Part shown: positions 35,366 through 45,006 of the stretch, piece by piece | How positions within the stretch are numbered: the stretch's first letter is position 1 | Layout of the letters: each line of letters opens with the position of its first letter | Origin: Shewanella jiangmenensis | Lineage (GTDB): Bacteria > Pseudomonadota > Gammaproteobacteria > Enterobacterales > Shewanellaceae | Direction: 5' to 3' | Assembly (NCBI RefSeq): GCF_018596335.1 | Contig: NZ_JAHEPS010000007.1 | Span: 1-64,000 of the forward strand | DNA: 64,000 nucleotides | The notes under the pieces: generated by a model | The model's database searches: none | The model's input: the letters and a program-made list of their open reading frames with translations, nothing else | What the model was told of the DNA's origin: nothing | Program-made: the position numbers and the translations under genes

Positions 35366-37543
35366 TCAGTGCAGGGATTCGGGCCGCAAACTGCCGATAA
35401 AGCGGCAAAAGTCAGCTTCCCGCAGCGCCGGACTGTACAAAAATCCCTGCGCTTGATGACAAAGGTTGGCCGCCAGAAAGGCTTCCTGCTCCGGTGTCTC
35501 CACCCCTTCGGCGGTCAGCGACAAATTAAGCGCCTTGGCCATGGCGATGATGGCACTGACAATCTCGCGGCTCTCGCGGCTCACCGTCAGATCTGAAATG
35601 AAGGAGCGGTCAATTTTAATCTTGCTGATGGGGAACTGCTTTAAATAGCGCATCGAGCTATAGCCGGTACCAAAATCGTCAATCGCAAGCCCCACACCGA
35701 GCTCCGACAGCTCCTGACACAGATTGGTGGCATAGCGGATATCCTCCATCAGCTCAGTTTCGGTGATTTCCAGAATGAGCGTCCTTGGCTTTAACCGATA
35801 GCGGGTCAAGAGCTGCCACACCTGCTCATAAAGATTGCCGGAAAAAAACTGTCGCGCCGACACGTTCACATGCATCGAGATATCCAGATTATGATGCTGC
35901 CACAGATTGAGCTGGCGGCAGGCCGCCTCAAGCACCCAACTGCCGATGGCGGTAATAAGCCCCGACTGCTCGGCAATATCGATAAAAGCGCCGGGATAAA
36001 GCACACCTTTTTTGGGATGGTGCCAGCGGATCAGCGCCTCAGCGCCTGTGTATCTGTCGTGCTGCAAATCACGAAGCGGCTGATAATAAAGCTCAAATTG
36101 CCGGCCACGGATGGCTGAATGCAAATCGCGCTCGATTTGTGCATCGTCTTTAAAGGCGCTCAGCAAGGCGGAGTTAAAAAACTGAATGGCGGTGCCCTGC
36201 TTCTTTTTGGCGTATTGCAGCGCAATATCGGCGCAGGTGAGCGGTGCCACCAGATTGGCCACCGCGCCAATATCGACAATGGCCATCGCAGGCTTTGGGT
36301 CCACCTGCTCGCGGCCAATCAGCACCGGCATGGCAAGATGCTGATAAAGGCGATTACTGAGAAACTCGATTTCCGTTTGCGGCTTGTCGCCGGGCAGTAA
36401 AATGGCAAACTCATCACTGCCGACCCGGGCAATTTCGGTGGCTTTATTGATGTCAGAGAAGTGGCGCAGCCGGCGGGCCATTTCCATCAGCAGCACATCA
36501 CCCTGCTCATGGCCATAGGTATCGTTAAAGCGTTTAAAACCAACCAAATCAATCAGTAACAGCTGACCTTTTAATGTACGTTCCAGTACCCGGTTAAAGT
36601 GCAGCCGGTTATAAAGGCCGGTAAGACTGCAGCGCCAGGCGAGCCGCTCAAGCTCCTGCTGATAATTCTGCTGCTCGGTGCTGTCTTCACAGGTCACCAG
36701 CACATAATAGTTGCCGCGCTCGGTCACAAACTGACTGGCATGATACTTAAGCCAGTATTCGCTGCCATCGTAACGGTTCAGCTGCACTTCGCCCTTGGCG
36801 CTTTGGCCACGAAAAATCTGCCCCAGCACATCTTCGGCAATGCGTGGCTGCTGCTTGAAAAAATCCAGTTGCCGCAGGGTGCGGCCAACCACTTTTTCCC
36901 GGGGAACCCGGGTGATAAGGCCATGGGCGCGGTTAACGTATTCCACCATTTCGGTGTGCAGGTTAATCAGCATGCACACCTGATCCGATTGCTCCACCGC
37001 GCTTTTAAACAGCGACAGTTTTTCTTCACCTTCGTAGGTGTTGCGGGTCGCAAGGGCAAGCGCCAGCTGATCGGCAACCTGGGTTGCGAGGTAAATTTCA
37101 CTGTCGGCCCAATTGCCGGCCTCGCACCGCTCAAGACACAGCACCCCTTCTACCCGGCCATTGATACGGATTGGCACATCAAGACTGGCAAGTACACCGC
37201 GGACAGCAAAATAGCTGCCTGTAAGCTCTGCAAGGCGGGGATCGTCAAGGGTATTGGCGGCGTCTATCTGACGCCGTGAGGATAATTCGGCTAAATAGCG
37301 TGGCAGTTCCTTGATGGCGGACGGGCGCAGCACATCGGCGCCAGCTAGGGCTGCGCCAAAATGGGCAACGCGAAATTGACTGGCAAGCTCGGCATCAAAC
37401 GCCCACACACTGGCGTCGCAAAGACCCAGAGTCTGATGCAAAAGCTCAGTAGCAAGCTCCGCCGTCTTGGTAAAGTCCCCCTGCTGCTTGGCAGCAGACA
37501 GCACTATCTGTTCGACCAGTGATTGATATTTACGCCTTTTCAC
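35366..37543 (-). CDS. GAF-PAS-GGDEF-EAL cyclic-di-GMP signalling protein
   Basis: A 725-residue soluble protein with an N-terminal GAF-like domain (about 10-165), a PAS domain (about 175-290), GGDEF (about 295-450) and EAL (about 465-715). No membrane segment is seen. The diguanylate cyclase signature reads GSDEF instead of GGDEF. The phosphodiesterase domain looks intact: EALIRW, VNVSARQF, ETELMED, IDDFGTGYSS, KIDRSFI and AEGVETPEQ are present. The likely net activity is c-di-GMP hydrolysis under GAF/PAS control; the ligand is unknown. Confidence 0.92.
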   Translation of the reverse strand: MKRRKYQSLVEQIVLSAAKQQGDFTKTAELATELLHQTLGLCDASVWAFDAELASQFRVAHFGAALAGADVLRPSAIKELPRYLAELSSRRQIDAANTLDDPRLAELTGSYFAVRGVLASLDVPIRINGRVEGVLCLERCEAGNWADSEIYLATQVADQLALALATRNTYEGEEKLSLFKSAVEQSDQVCMLINLHTEMVEYVNRAHGLITRVPREKVVGRTLRQLDFFKQQPRIAEDVLGQIFRGQSAKGEVQLNRYDGSEYWLKYHASQFVTERGNYYVLVTCEDSTEQQNYQQELERLAWRCSLTGLYNRLHFNRVLERTLKGQLLLIDLVGFKRFNDTYGHEQGDVLLMEMARRLRHFSDINKATEIARVGSDEFAILLPGDKPQTEIEFLSNRLYQHLAMPVLIGREQVDPKPAMAIVDIGAVANLVAPLTCADIALQYAKKKQGTAIQFFNSALLSAFKDDAQIERDLHSAIRGRQFELYYQPLRDLQHDRYTGAEALIRWHHPKKGVLYPGAFIDIAEQSGLITAIGSWVLEAACRQLNLWQHHNLDISMHVNVSARQFFSGNLYEQVWQLLTRYRLKPRTLILEITETELMEDIRYATNLCQELSELGVGLAIDDFGTGYSSMRYLKQFPISKIKIDRSFISDLTVSRESREIVSAIIAMAKALNLSLTAEGVETPEQEAFLAANLCHQAQGFLYSPALREADFCRFIGSLRPESLH

Positions 37544-37697
37544 GCATTTCCCTAAGTCCCTTTGCGGGATACAACCAGCGAGAACGCCTTGTTACTCTTG
37601 TGGCAACTGTTTTTATTATATTCGGTATGTTTTTGTTATTTTTTATACGCTTAGACTGTACCTCAGCAGATGAACCCGGCGCAAGAACCCAAACAAA

Positions 37698-37985
37698 TTA
37701 AAGCCCCTGTTCAAGCTGAAAAATCATCATTTCCGCGGCAACCCCGAAGGTCAGGTTCATCTCAACGCCGTCTGCGGTTTCAACCAGGGTGTAATGCACT
37801 TCATCAAAGCGCGAAGAGGCAAGTTCTGCCACGCGCTTAGCGCGCTCAAGCGCATCCTCACCGGTAAAATTAAGGCTAAGGAGGCGATCGTCTTCACCAA
37901 TCACAGCGCCTATGTCGACGAAACTGCCGCAATCGGTGCAGGTGTCGTTAACGTGATTGCCCTGATTTGCCTGAATACTTTTCAT
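37698..37985 (-). CDS. YfcZ/YiiS (DUF406) family protein
   Basis: A 95-residue cytoplasmic protein resembling E. coli YfcZ, including a Cys pair (DTCTDCGSFVDIGAVIG) and the C-terminal FGVAAEMMIFQLEQGL, equivalent to the AEMLIFQL end of YfcZ. I start at ATG 37985 because AAGGAA lies about 8 bases upstream; the open frame continues to 38189 with unconvincing sequence. Function unknown. In enterobacteria yfcZ lies near fatty-acid degradation genes. Confidence 0.87.
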   Translation of the reverse strand: MKSIQANQGNHVNDTCTDCGSFVDIGAVIGEDDRLLSLNFTGEDALERAKRVAELASSRFDEVHYTLVETADGVEMNLTFGVAAEMMIFQLEQGL

Positions 37986-38252
37986 CACTTGTTTCCTTAT
38001 GTTGTGGCCTTTATGTTCTGACCTTTGTGCAGTGACCTTTATGTAGTAGCCATTCGCCTGTGTATCGCGGATTTTGCTGCCGAAAAACCTTAGCGGCGAT
38101 AAACATGGCTGCCGATAATCATAGCTGCCGATGATGAAAGCGCGGCGCTTTGCCAGCCTGCGTGTATGCGTTCGTGTAAAAGTCGGCAAGTCATATATAA
38201 GTCAACAAGTATAAAGCAGCACTGCAAAGCAAACCCTAATCCAACTCAAGCA

Positions 38253-38288
38253 ATTGCCAACTGGATTGCCAACTGGATTGCCAACTGG
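38253..38288. repeat. Three perfect 12-bp tandem repeats
   Basis: ATTGCCAACTGG is repeated three times exactly, followed by a partial fourth copy, between the YfcZ-like gene and the next gene. Confidence 0.85.
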
Positions 38289-38391
38289 ATATTGCCAATG
38301 ACCTTGGCAAATAAGGTTGTGGCGGCGAGCAGGCTAAGTCTCGGCAGCCTAAATCTCGCCATAATAAGCCCCCGCAGACTGTGGCTTACGA

Positions 38392-38916
38392 CTAGTTCGG
38401 CGCCATTGATACCGCATTATGGTACAGCGCCATGCGTTTACTGATACTGAGCTGCGCCTCCAGTACGTCATTAAAGTGCATAGGTGATGGCAGCGCGGCA
38501 AACTCACCCTTCTGACGCAATCTGGCGTGCAGTGAACTGTTTCCAAGGGCGATGAGCATGTCCTGGCTGTCGGCGGCGCCAAGCACCAGGGGCTCTGGCG
38601 TCAGTGCCTGCGCCAGACGAAAATCAGTTAAGTCCCCGTGGCGGTACGCGCTGCTGTTGTCTATGGCATCTTCTGTGCCCACCACAGCCCTGGGCGCTGC
38701 GCCCGGCGGCAACTCAAACCGGCGCGCCAGTTTTTGCGCCAGCGGCACATCGGCGCTCAGGCTGAATTCAGCAAATTCCCGCGCATCCTCTGAAAGCAGC
38801 GCCAGCAACAAGGCAAACTCACCCCGACGCCCCTGCTCAATTGCCTGACTGAGACGGTCGCCGAGGTGACTTTCATTGATGGTGCCAATATTGGCGGAAA
38901 CAACAGCAGCTTGCAT
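38392..38916 (-). CDS. VC2046/SO_2500 family protein (tentative)
   Basis: A 174-residue protein without signal peptide or membrane segment. NESHLGDRLSQAIEQGRRGEFALLLALLSEDAREF is helical and acidic, and the rest alternates short helices and loops. I believe it belongs to the family named after VC2046 and SO_2500, fitting Shewanella gene order here (psrA region before, uvrB after), but this rests on memory and context. Function unknown. No Shine-Dalgarno is obvious before the ATG. Confidence 0.68.
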   Translation of the reverse strand: MQAAVVSANIGTINESHLGDRLSQAIEQGRRGEFALLLALLSEDAREFAEFSLSADVPLAQKLARRFELPPGAAPRAVVGTEDAIDNSSAYRHGDLTDFRLAQALTPEPLVLGAADSQDMLIALGNSSLHARLRQKGEFAALPSPMHFNDVLEAQLSISKRMALYHNAVSMAPN

Positions 38917-38997
38917 AAAAAAACGTCAGAAAAACATGTCCTTGTTATTAAATCGACCAGTTGGCGCCGATCTTTAGCTTTTTTTGCAAATTTACGC

Positions 38998-39026
38998 TTT
39001 ACATGAGAATCGATTCTGCTTACTAT
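38998..39026 (+). promoter_or_regulatory. Sigma-70 promoter of the tRNA-Tyr cluster
   Basis: TTTACA at 38998-39003, a 17-bp spacer and TACTAT at 39021-39026, followed by a GC-rich discriminator (GGCCGCCGC) as in stringently controlled tRNA promoters. Mature tRNA begins 15 bp later. Confidence 0.82.
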
Positions 39027-39041
39027 GGCCGCCGCTGATGA

Positions 39042-39126
39042 GGAGGGGTTCCCGAGTGGCCAAAGGGATCAGACTGTAAATCTGACGGCTCCGCCTTCGA
39101 AGGTTCGAATCCTTCTCCCTCCACCA
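39042..39126 (+). tRNA. tRNA-Tyr (GTA), copy 1
   Basis: An 85-nt class II cloverleaf with a long variable arm; the anticodon loop is CTGTAAA with anticodon GTA, the T arm is GGTTCGAATCC, and CCA is encoded. All three copies in this cluster are identical. Confidence 0.98.
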
Positions 39127-39162
39127 CTTCAGCGACGCAAAAAAGTAAAGCAAGAAACTCGT

Positions 39163-39247
39163 GGAGGGGTTCCCGAGTGGCCAAAGGGATCAGACTGTAA
39201 ATCTGACGGCTCCGCCTTCGAAGGTTCGAATCCTTCTCCCTCCACCA
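39163..39247 (+). tRNA. tRNA-Tyr (GTA), copy 2
   Basis: Identical to copy 1; the spacer from copy 1 is 36 bp. Confidence 0.98.
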
Positions 39248-39274
39248 CTTGTTTCTTACACTTTACGCCATGAT

Positions 39275-39359
39275 GGAGGGGTTCCCGAGTGGCCAAAGGG
39301 ATCAGACTGTAAATCTGACGGCTCCGCCTTCGAAGGTTCGAATCCTTCTCCCTCCACCA
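39275..39359 (+). tRNA. tRNA-Tyr (GTA), copy 3
   Basis: Identical to copy 1; the spacer from copy 2 is 27 bp. No clear hairpin terminator follows. Confidence 0.98.
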
Positions 39360-39553
39360 TCTTCTCTGCCCTCGCGGCAATTTCTGGTCGAATTAGCCTG
39401 CTTAATTCGCATTTATCGCACTTTATTCCAAGCCCTTATCAATCCAAACGCATGAATTTGTATCGGCGTTTATCCCGTTTGTTCCAGATGCTGTGAAATC
39501 CTGCTGAATTTGCATATTATCCAAGTTCGTATCGCAAAAACACAGGACTCCCC

Positions 39554-40624
39554 ATGAGCCTTCCCCTTTGCTCAAACTGGGTCGCCAATGCCATCGGCAA
39601 GATTGAAGCCGACTTTCAGCGTAGCGCTGACACCCACCTGATTAAACTTGAATTACCGATGCTTGACGGCATCGACATCTATTTAAAAGACGAAAGCACT
39701 CACCCCACCGGCAGCCTTAAGCATCGCCTGGCACGCTCCCTGTTTCTTTACGCCCTGTGTAATGGCTGGATAAAAGAAGGCACGCCGGTGATTGAATCAT
39801 CCTCCGGCAGCACAGCAGTGTCTGAGGCCTATTTTGCCCGCCTGCTCGGTTTACCCTTTATTGCGGTAATGCCAAAGAGCACTGCCAAGCGCAAGATTGA
39901 GCAAATCGAGTTTTACGGCGGCCGCTGTCACTTTGTCGACCATTCCAGTGAGATCTACGCCGAGTCAGAAAAACTCGCCAAAGAGCTCAGCGGCCATTAT
40001 ATGGATCAGTTCACCTACGCTGAGCGAGCCACCGACTGGCGCGGCAACAACAATATTGCCAATGCGATTTTTGGCCAGATGGAGCGCGAGCCCCATCCGA
40101 TCCCCAGCTGGATTGTGATGAGCCCCGGCACAGGCGGCACATCGGCCACCATAGGCCGTTATATCCGCTATCAGCGTCTTGCCACCAAGCTATTGGTGGT
40201 TGACCCGCAGCACTCGGTATTTTACGACTATTTCAAAACAGGCGATGCCGCCATTACCTGCGAAAAAGGCAGCTGTATTGAAGGCATTGGCCGCCCCAGG
40301 GTTGAGCCATCCTTTATACCGGGCGTGGTGGATGAAATGCTGAAAGTGCCGGACCTTGACTCCATCGCCACCATGCTCTGGCTTGAAAAGCGCATTGGCC
40401 GCAAAACAGGCCCATCAACCGGCACCAACCTTTTTGGCGCGCTGAAACTCGCATCCCAAATGAAGGCGCGCGGCGAAACCGGCAGTATAGTGACGCTGAT
40501 TTGCGATCCGGGTGAGCGCTATCTTGATACCTACTACAACAGTGACTGGGTAAGCTCGCACATTGGCGATATCACGGCTGCCAGTGCGGCGCTTGATGCG
40601 TTTAATGAAAGCGGCAGCCTTTGA
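39554..40624 (+). CDS. PLP-dependent cysteine synthase/desulfhydrase-family enzyme
   Basis: A 356-residue fold-type II PLP enzyme. [18 protein letters not shown] carries the PLP lysine, [16 protein letters not shown] the substrate loop, and [18 protein letters not shown] the phosphate-binding glycine loop. It resembles cysteine synthase and cystathionine beta-synthase catalytic domains but lacks the canonical TSGNTG loop of CysK/CysM (here SSSGSTAV). Cysteine desulfhydrase or a related sulphur or beta-elimination activity is likely; I cannot choose. It is monocistronic, with its own terminator. Confidence 0.85.
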   Translation: MSLPLCSNWVANAIGKIEADFQRSADTHLIKLELPMLDGIDIYLKDESTHPTGSLKHRLARSLFLYALCNGWIKEGTPVIESSSGSTAVSEAYFARLLGLPFIAVMPKSTAKRKIEQIEFYGGRCHFVDHSSEIYAESEKLAKELSGHYMDQFTYAERATDWRGNNNIANAIFGQMEREPHPIPSWIVMSPGTGGTSATIGRYIRYQRLATKLLVVDPQHSVFYDYFKTGDAAITCEKGSCIEGIGRPRVEPSFIPGVVDEMLKVPDLDSIATMLWLEKRIGRKTGPSTGTNLFGALKLASQMKARGETGSIVTLICDPGERYLDTYYNSDWVSSHIGDITAASAALDAFNESGSL

Positions 40625-40636
40625 ATTCGCAGAAGT

Positions 40637-40662
40637 AAAAAAGCTCTCGAGGGAGCTTTTTT
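40637..40662 (+). terminator. Terminator, probably bidirectional
   Basis: AAAAAAGCTC and GAGCTTTTTT flank a 6-nt loop between the PLP enzyme and the convergent queE gene. Confidence 0.88.
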
Positions 40663-40694
40663 ATTGCCAAGGCCCCAAGGTGGGATTTAGCTAA

Positions 40695-41366
40695 TCAATC
40701 AATATTCAGATACTTATGGGTTTGAATCGACAGCCGCCAGTTACGGGCGATACAGGTTTTCATCGCAAGCTCGGTGGCGCGGGGCTTTTGACTGATAGGC
40801 TGCAAACAAATGGTTTTGGCGCTGAGTTCTATGCCAGCAAGGAGCTCATCCAGCTCATCAATATGTGCCTCGGTAGCCACCGGATGTTTGATTTCGTTGG
40901 CACGCTCAAGCGCTTGTTTAAGCACAGGATAGCCGCCTTTCATATTCACCTTGGGCGATACCGTCACGTAGGTATTTTCTGAGCAGCGCACCTCAAAGGT
41001 GCCGCTGGTTTCAATCTGGCAACGAAAGCCCGCCGCTTCAAAGCCCTGAGTCAAATCGGTTAAATCGTGCATACAGGGCTCGCCGCCGGTGATCACCACC
41101 AGTTTGGCGGTAAAGCCCTTTTGATGGAACGCCTCGATAAGCGATGCTGCCGTATGCATGGCCCAGCGGCCAACGCTGCCATCCACCTGAATAACTTCCT
41201 GTGGCGCGACCTTGTTTTCGACCAAGACCTCCCAGGTCTGGGCGGTATCGCACCAGGGGCAGGCCACCGGACATCCCTGCAACCGCACAAAGATTGCCGG
41301 CAAACCGGTGTGGCTGCCTTCGCCCTGTATGGTTTCAAACACTTCATTGATGGGATAGTCGGTCAT
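40695..41366 (-). CDS. queE: 7-carboxy-7-deazaguanine synthase
   Basis: Radical SAM enzyme making 7-carboxy-7-deazaguanine for queuosine. The 223-residue form from ATG 41366 is standard; the frame continues upstream without support. Motifs: NEVFETIQGEGSHTG, the [4Fe-4S] site C-PVA-C-PW-C in QGCPVACPWCDT, and VVITGGEPCMHDL for SAM. It is divergent from queC, the next enzyme in the pathway. Confidence 0.95.
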   Translation of the reverse strand: MTDYPINEVFETIQGEGSHTGLPAIFVRLQGCPVACPWCDTAQTWEVLVENKVAPQEVIQVDGSVGRWAMHTAASLIEAFHQKGFTAKLVVITGGEPCMHDLTDLTQGFEAAGFRCQIETSGTFEVRCSENTYVTVSPKVNMKGGYPVLKQALERANEIKHPVATEAHIDELDELLAGIELSAKTICLQPISQKPRATELAMKTCIARNWRLSIQTHKYLNID

Positions 41367-41499
41367 GGCTTGGCTTCGCTTTGCAAGTTGGGCGGCTGTT
41401 ATAGAAGATTTTAGCTTAAGGATCAAGGCTGCTTTGAGGCCGGGGGCCTGCTGGGATACACTATAAGCCAAATGTTCCCTTTTCTGTTTGGTTTTTCCC

Positions 41500-42192
41500 A
41501 TGTCCAAAGCCGTTGTTGTGTTCAGTGGTGGTCAGGATTCCACCACCTGTCTGGTGCAAGCCCTGTCAGAGTTCGATGAAGTACATGCCATCACCTTCGA
41601 TTATGGTCAGCGCCACAGTGAAGAAATTGACGTGGCCAAGGCGCTGGCAAGCGAGCTTGGCTGCGCATCGCACAAACTGATGGATGTGTCTTTGCTTGGC
41701 GAGCTTGCCATCAGCGCCCTCACCCGCGATGCCATTCCAGTCTCCCATGAGCTGATGGAAAATGGCCTGCCCAACACCTTTGTGCCGGGGCGCAATATCC
41801 TGTTCTTAACCCTGGCCGGCATATATGCCTATCAGCTTGGTGCCGATACCGTGATAACCGGCGTATGCGAAACCGACTTCTCCGGCTATCCGGATTGCCG
41901 CAATGATTTTGTGAAAGCCATGGAGCAGGCACTGAATCTTGGCATGGACAAAAAGCTTGAAATTCGCACCCCGCTGATGTGGCTCAACAAGGCCGAAACC
42001 TGGGCTCTGGCCGACAAGTATGGCAAGCTTGAGCTGGTGCGTAATCAAACCCTGACCTGCTATAACGGCATTAAAGGTGACGGCTGTGGCGACTGCCCAG
42101 CCTGCCTGCTGCGACGCCGCGGCCTTGAGGATTACCTTGGTAACCGCAATGCGGTAAATGCCGCGCTTAACAGCAAAATGGCCGTCAATTGA
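41500..42192 (+). CDS. queC: 7-cyano-7-deazaguanine synthase
   Basis: ATP-dependent conversion of 7-carboxy-7-deazaguanine to preQ0. The 230 residues begin at ATG 41500 ([16 protein letters not shown]); a TTG four codons earlier is less likely. It has the PP-loop SGGQDS and a zinc site near the C terminus, [15 protein letters not shown]. No Shine-Dalgarno is evident. I looked for a preQ1 riboswitch in the queE-queC interval and did not see one. Confidence 0.95.
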   Translation: MSKAVVVFSGGQDSTTCLVQALSEFDEVHAITFDYGQRHSEEIDVAKALASELGCASHKLMDVSLLGELAISALTRDAIPVSHELMENGLPNTFVPGRNILFLTLAGIYAYQLGADTVITGVCETDFSGYPDCRNDFVKAMEQALNLGMDKKLEIRTPLMWLNKAETWALADKYGKLELVRNQTLTCYNGIKGDGCGDCPACLLRRRGLEDYLGNRNAVNAALNSKMAVN

Positions 42193-42215
42193 GCTTGCAG
42201 GGGTTGTCTGCGGTA

Positions 42216-42806
42216 ATGCCCGCCATAGACAGGGGCCTGCTGCTGGTTGCCGCGGCACTGTCGCTGCTTTGCACCGCCCTTTATTTTCTGCCGGTTGACG
42301 GCGCGCTTAACTGGCAGCGACTGCAAATTGATTCGGGTGAGTACTGGCGTTTGCTGACAGGCAACCTGCTGCACACCAATCACTGGCATCTACTGATGAA
42401 CCTCGCGGGCTTCTGGGTCATTCTAAGCCTGCATCATTTTCATTACCGCGCTGCGGTGCTCGTCGCCTTGCTTGTGCTTTTGTGTGTTGGTGAAGGCATT
42501 GGCCTGTACCTCTTTCACTCTGAGCTTCGCGCCTACGTGGGCCTTAGCGGCATTTTGCATGGCCTCTTTGCCTTTGGCGCCGTGATGGACATTAACCGCG
42601 GCCTTAAATCCGGTTGGCTGCTGCTTGCCGGGCTTGCCGCGAAAGTGGGTTACGAGCAGTGGTTTGGCGCCAGCGCCGATGTGAGCGCCATGATAGGCGC
42701 GCGGGTCGCCACCGAATCTCACCTGGTGGGCGCCATAGTTGGCGCAGCGTTAGGGCTGGCCTATCTTGGCTTACGCAAATTGAAACAGGCCAAGGTTGCT
42801 GCCTAA
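42216..42806 (+). CDS. rrtA: Rhombosortase (rhomboid-family intramembrane protease)
   Basis: A 196-residue rhomboid protease with about six membrane helices. The catalytic Ser lies in YVGLSGILHGLFAFG (GxSG), the catalytic His in ESHLVGAIVG, and NHWHLLMNLAGFW is the conserved second helix. The small size, and family knowledge, suggest a rhombosortase, which processes GlyGly-CTERM surface proteins, typical of Shewanella and Vibrio. I chose ATG 42216 behind AGGGG; a TTG at 42189 overlapping the queC stop is possible. Confidence 0.86.
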   Translation: MPAIDRGLLLVAAALSLLCTALYFLPVDGALNWQRLQIDSGEYWRLLTGNLLHTNHWHLLMNLAGFWVILSLHHFHYRAAVLVALLVLLCVGEGIGLYLFHSELRAYVGLSGILHGLFAFGAVMDINRGLKSGWLLLAGLAAKVGYEQWFGASADVSAMIGARVATESHLVGAIVGAALGLAYLGLRKLKQAKVAA

Positions 42807-42839
42807 AGCGGAATGCGGCTTGCCTTAAATTCAAAAAAC

Positions 42840-42897
42840 ACTAATACAAAGAAACCAATACAAAAACGCCAATACGAAAACGTCATTACAAAAAACG
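42840..42897. repeat. Imperfect 14-15 bp tandem repeats after rrtA
   Basis: Four units of the form CCAATACAAAAACG: 42840-42854, 42855-42868, 42869-42882 and 42883-42897. The last unit forms the upstream arm of the terminator that follows. Confidence 0.7.
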
Positions 42898-42916
42898 CGC
42901 CTCAAGGCGCGTTTTT
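42891..42916. terminator. Bidirectional terminator between rrtA and uvrB
   Basis: AAAAACGCGCC at 42891-42901 and GGCGCGTTTTT at 42906-42916 are exact inverted copies around a 4-nt loop. Confidence 0.9.
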
Positions 42917-42947
42917 CATTGTGGGTGTGTAACGGCACAGAACTTTA

Positions 42948-43019
42948 GCAACAGCTAGTTCTGCAGCAACAGCAAGATCTGCAGTAACCACTAGGCCTGC
43001 AGCAACTGCTGACGCAGCG
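42948..43019. repeat. Imperfect 18-bp tandem repeats overlapping the uvrB 3' end
   Basis: Units start at 42948, 42966, 42984 and 43002 (GCAACAGCTAGTTCTGCA, GCAACAGCAAGATCTGCA, GTAACCACTAGGCCTGCA, then a diverged copy). The uvrB stop codon lies inside the third unit, so the array crosses from untranslated DNA into the codons for the last residues of UvrB. Confidence 0.7.
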
Positions 43020-45006
43020 CATGAATTTCATCCCGAAGCGCGGCGGCCTGCTCAAACTCTAGGTCGCGGGCGTGCTGATGCATCTGTTTTTCAAGGGCAT
43101 CAATGCTGATGGCTATCTGATGCGGATCGGCTTTCGCCTTGGCGCTGGTATTCGCACTGGCTTTACCACTTTGGGACATGCCCCGCACCGGCGCCGATTT
43201 CTCACCCACGTCCATCACATCGGTGATTTTTTTCACTACCCCCCGAGGGATGATGCCGTGCTCCTCGTTATGGCGCATCTGCTTTTCGCGGCGCCGCTCG
43301 GTTTCCGCCATGGCGCGGGCCATGGAGTCGGTAATGCAGTCAGCGTAGAGGATAACTTTGCCGTTTACGTTACGGGCGGCGCGGCCAATGGTCTGAATAA
43401 GTGAACGCTCGGAGCGCAAAAAGCCTTCTTTGTCGGCATCGAGAATACACACCAGCGACACTTCCGGCATATCGAGGCCTTCCCGCAGCAGGTTGATGCC
43501 AACCAGCACGTCAAACACCCCAAGGCGCAGATCGCGGATAATTTCCATCCGCTCGACTGTGTCGATATCCGAGTGCAGGTAGCGCACTTTCACGCCGTGC
43601 TCATCGAGATACTCGGTTAAATCTTCCGCCATCCGCTTGGTGAGCGTGGTTACCAGCACCCGCTCGTTCACCGCAACCCGCTTGGCGACTTCAGAGAGCA
43701 AATCATCCACCTGAATAGCAACCGGGCGCACCTCAAGCACAGGGTCAATCAGCCCTGTGGGCCTGACCACCTGCTCGGCAATGTCATCACCGCTCTTTTC
43801 AAGCTCATATTTGCCGGGCGTTGCCGAGACAAAGATGGTTTGCGGCATCAGGGCTTCAAACTCTTCAAATTTGAGCGGCCGGTTATCGAGCGCCGATGGT
43901 AATCTAAAGCCGTATTCCACAAGCGTGGTTTTACGGGAGCGGTCGCCCTTATACATGGCGCCGATTTGCGGCACCGTATTGTGCGACTCATCGATTATCA
44001 TCAGGCCGTCGGCGGGCAGATAATCGAGCAAGGTCGGCGGCCCTTCGCCGGCGGCGCGGCCGGAAAGATAACGGCTGTAGTTTTCGATACCGGAGCAGTA
44101 GCCAAGCTCGGTCATCATTTCCACATCGTATTGCACCCGCTCGCCGATGCGCTGCGCTTCAATAAGCTTATTGGTGTCCAAAAACTGCTGCTTGCGGCTA
44201 CGAAGCTCCTCTTTAATAAGGTCGATAGCTTCTAAAATCTTTTCCCGCGGCGTGACGTAGTGGGTCTTGGGGTAAATGGTCGCGCGGGCAAGGCGCTTGG
44301 TGACCTGCCCGGTGAGCGGGTCAAATTCGCTGAGGCGCTCAATTTCATCATCAAACAGCTCAACGCGGATGGCATCACGCTCAGAGTCGGCCGGGAAGAT
44401 GTCTATCACTTCGCCGCGCACCCTAAAGGTACCGCGCGACAACTCCATGTCGTTGCGGCTGTATTGAAGCTCTGTCAGGCGCTTTAAGATGTCGCGCTGG
44501 CCCATAAAATCGCCCTGACGCAAATGCAGCAACATCTTCATGTAAGAGTCCGGATCGCCAAGACCATAAATCGCCGACACCGATGCCACAATAATGACAT
44601 CGCGCCGCTCCAGCAGTGCCTTGGTGGCCGACAGCCGCATTTGCTCTATGTGGGCGTTTACCGAGGCATCCTTTTCAATAAAGGTGTTGGATGCCGGCAC
44701 ATAGGCTTCGGGCTGATAATAGTCGTAGTAAGACACGAAGTACTCTACCGCGTTATGGGGAAAGAACTCCTTCATCTCACCGTAAAGCTGCGCCGCCAGG
44801 GTCTTGTTGGGCGCCATAATGATGGTGGGCCGGCCGAGGCTGGCTATCACATTGGCGATGGTAAAGGTTTTGCCCGAGCCGGTTACCCCAAGCAGGGTCT
44901 GGCAGGCAAGCCCAGACTCGAGACCCTCAATCAGCTTGGCAATGGCCTTGGGTTGATCACCCGCCGGTTCATACTGGGACGAAAGTTGAAATGCGTTTTC
45001 GCTCAC
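42991..45006 (-). CDS. uvrB: Excinuclease ABC subunit B
   Basis: DNA damage-recognition helicase of nucleotide excision repair. The 671 residues contain the Walker [11 protein letters not shown] near 40-49, the DNA-binding beta-hairpin [12 protein letters not shown], helicase motifs ([29 protein letters not shown]), and a C-terminal UvrC-interacting UVR motif ([24 protein letters not shown]). I see no LexA box with the correct 8-bp spacing upstream. Confidence 0.98.
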   Translation of the reverse strand: MSENAFQLSSQYEPAGDQPKAIAKLIEGLESGLACQTLLGVTGSGKTFTIANVIASLGRPTIIMAPNKTLAAQLYGEMKEFFPHNAVEYFVSYYDYYQPEAYVPASNTFIEKDASVNAHIEQMRLSATKALLERRDVIIVASVSAIYGLGDPDSYMKMLLHLRQGDFMGQRDILKRLTELQYSRNDMELSRGTFRVRGEVIDIFPADSERDAIRVELFDDEIERLSEFDPLTGQVTKRLARATIYPKTHYVTPREKILEAIDLIKEELRSRKQQFLDTNKLIEAQRIGERVQYDVEMMTELGYCSGIENYSRYLSGRAAGEGPPTLLDYLPADGLMIIDESHNTVPQIGAMYKGDRSRKTTLVEYGFRLPSALDNRPLKFEEFEALMPQTIFVSATPGKYELEKSGDDIAEQVVRPTGLIDPVLEVRPVAIQVDDLLSEVAKRVAVNERVLVTTLTKRMAEDLTEYLDEHGVKVRYLHSDIDTVERMEIIRDLRLGVFDVLVGINLLREGLDMPEVSLVCILDADKEGFLRSERSLIQTIGRAARNVNGKVILYADCITDSMARAMAETERRREKQMRHNEEHGIIPRGVVKKITDVMDVGEKSAPVRGMSQSGKASANTSAKAKADPHQIAISIDALEKQMHQHARDLEFEQAAALRDEIHALRQQLLQA

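Noticed and set aside
37519..37701. 60-codon plus-strand frame with an apparent membrane helix
   Set aside because: It starts at TTG without a ribosome site, overlaps the start of the GGDEF-EAL gene, and its hydrophobic part comes from AT-rich promoter DNA.
41367..41499. Possible preQ1 riboswitch between queE and queC
   Set aside because: No preQ1-type pseudoknot core was seen, and this bacterium makes preQ0 itself.
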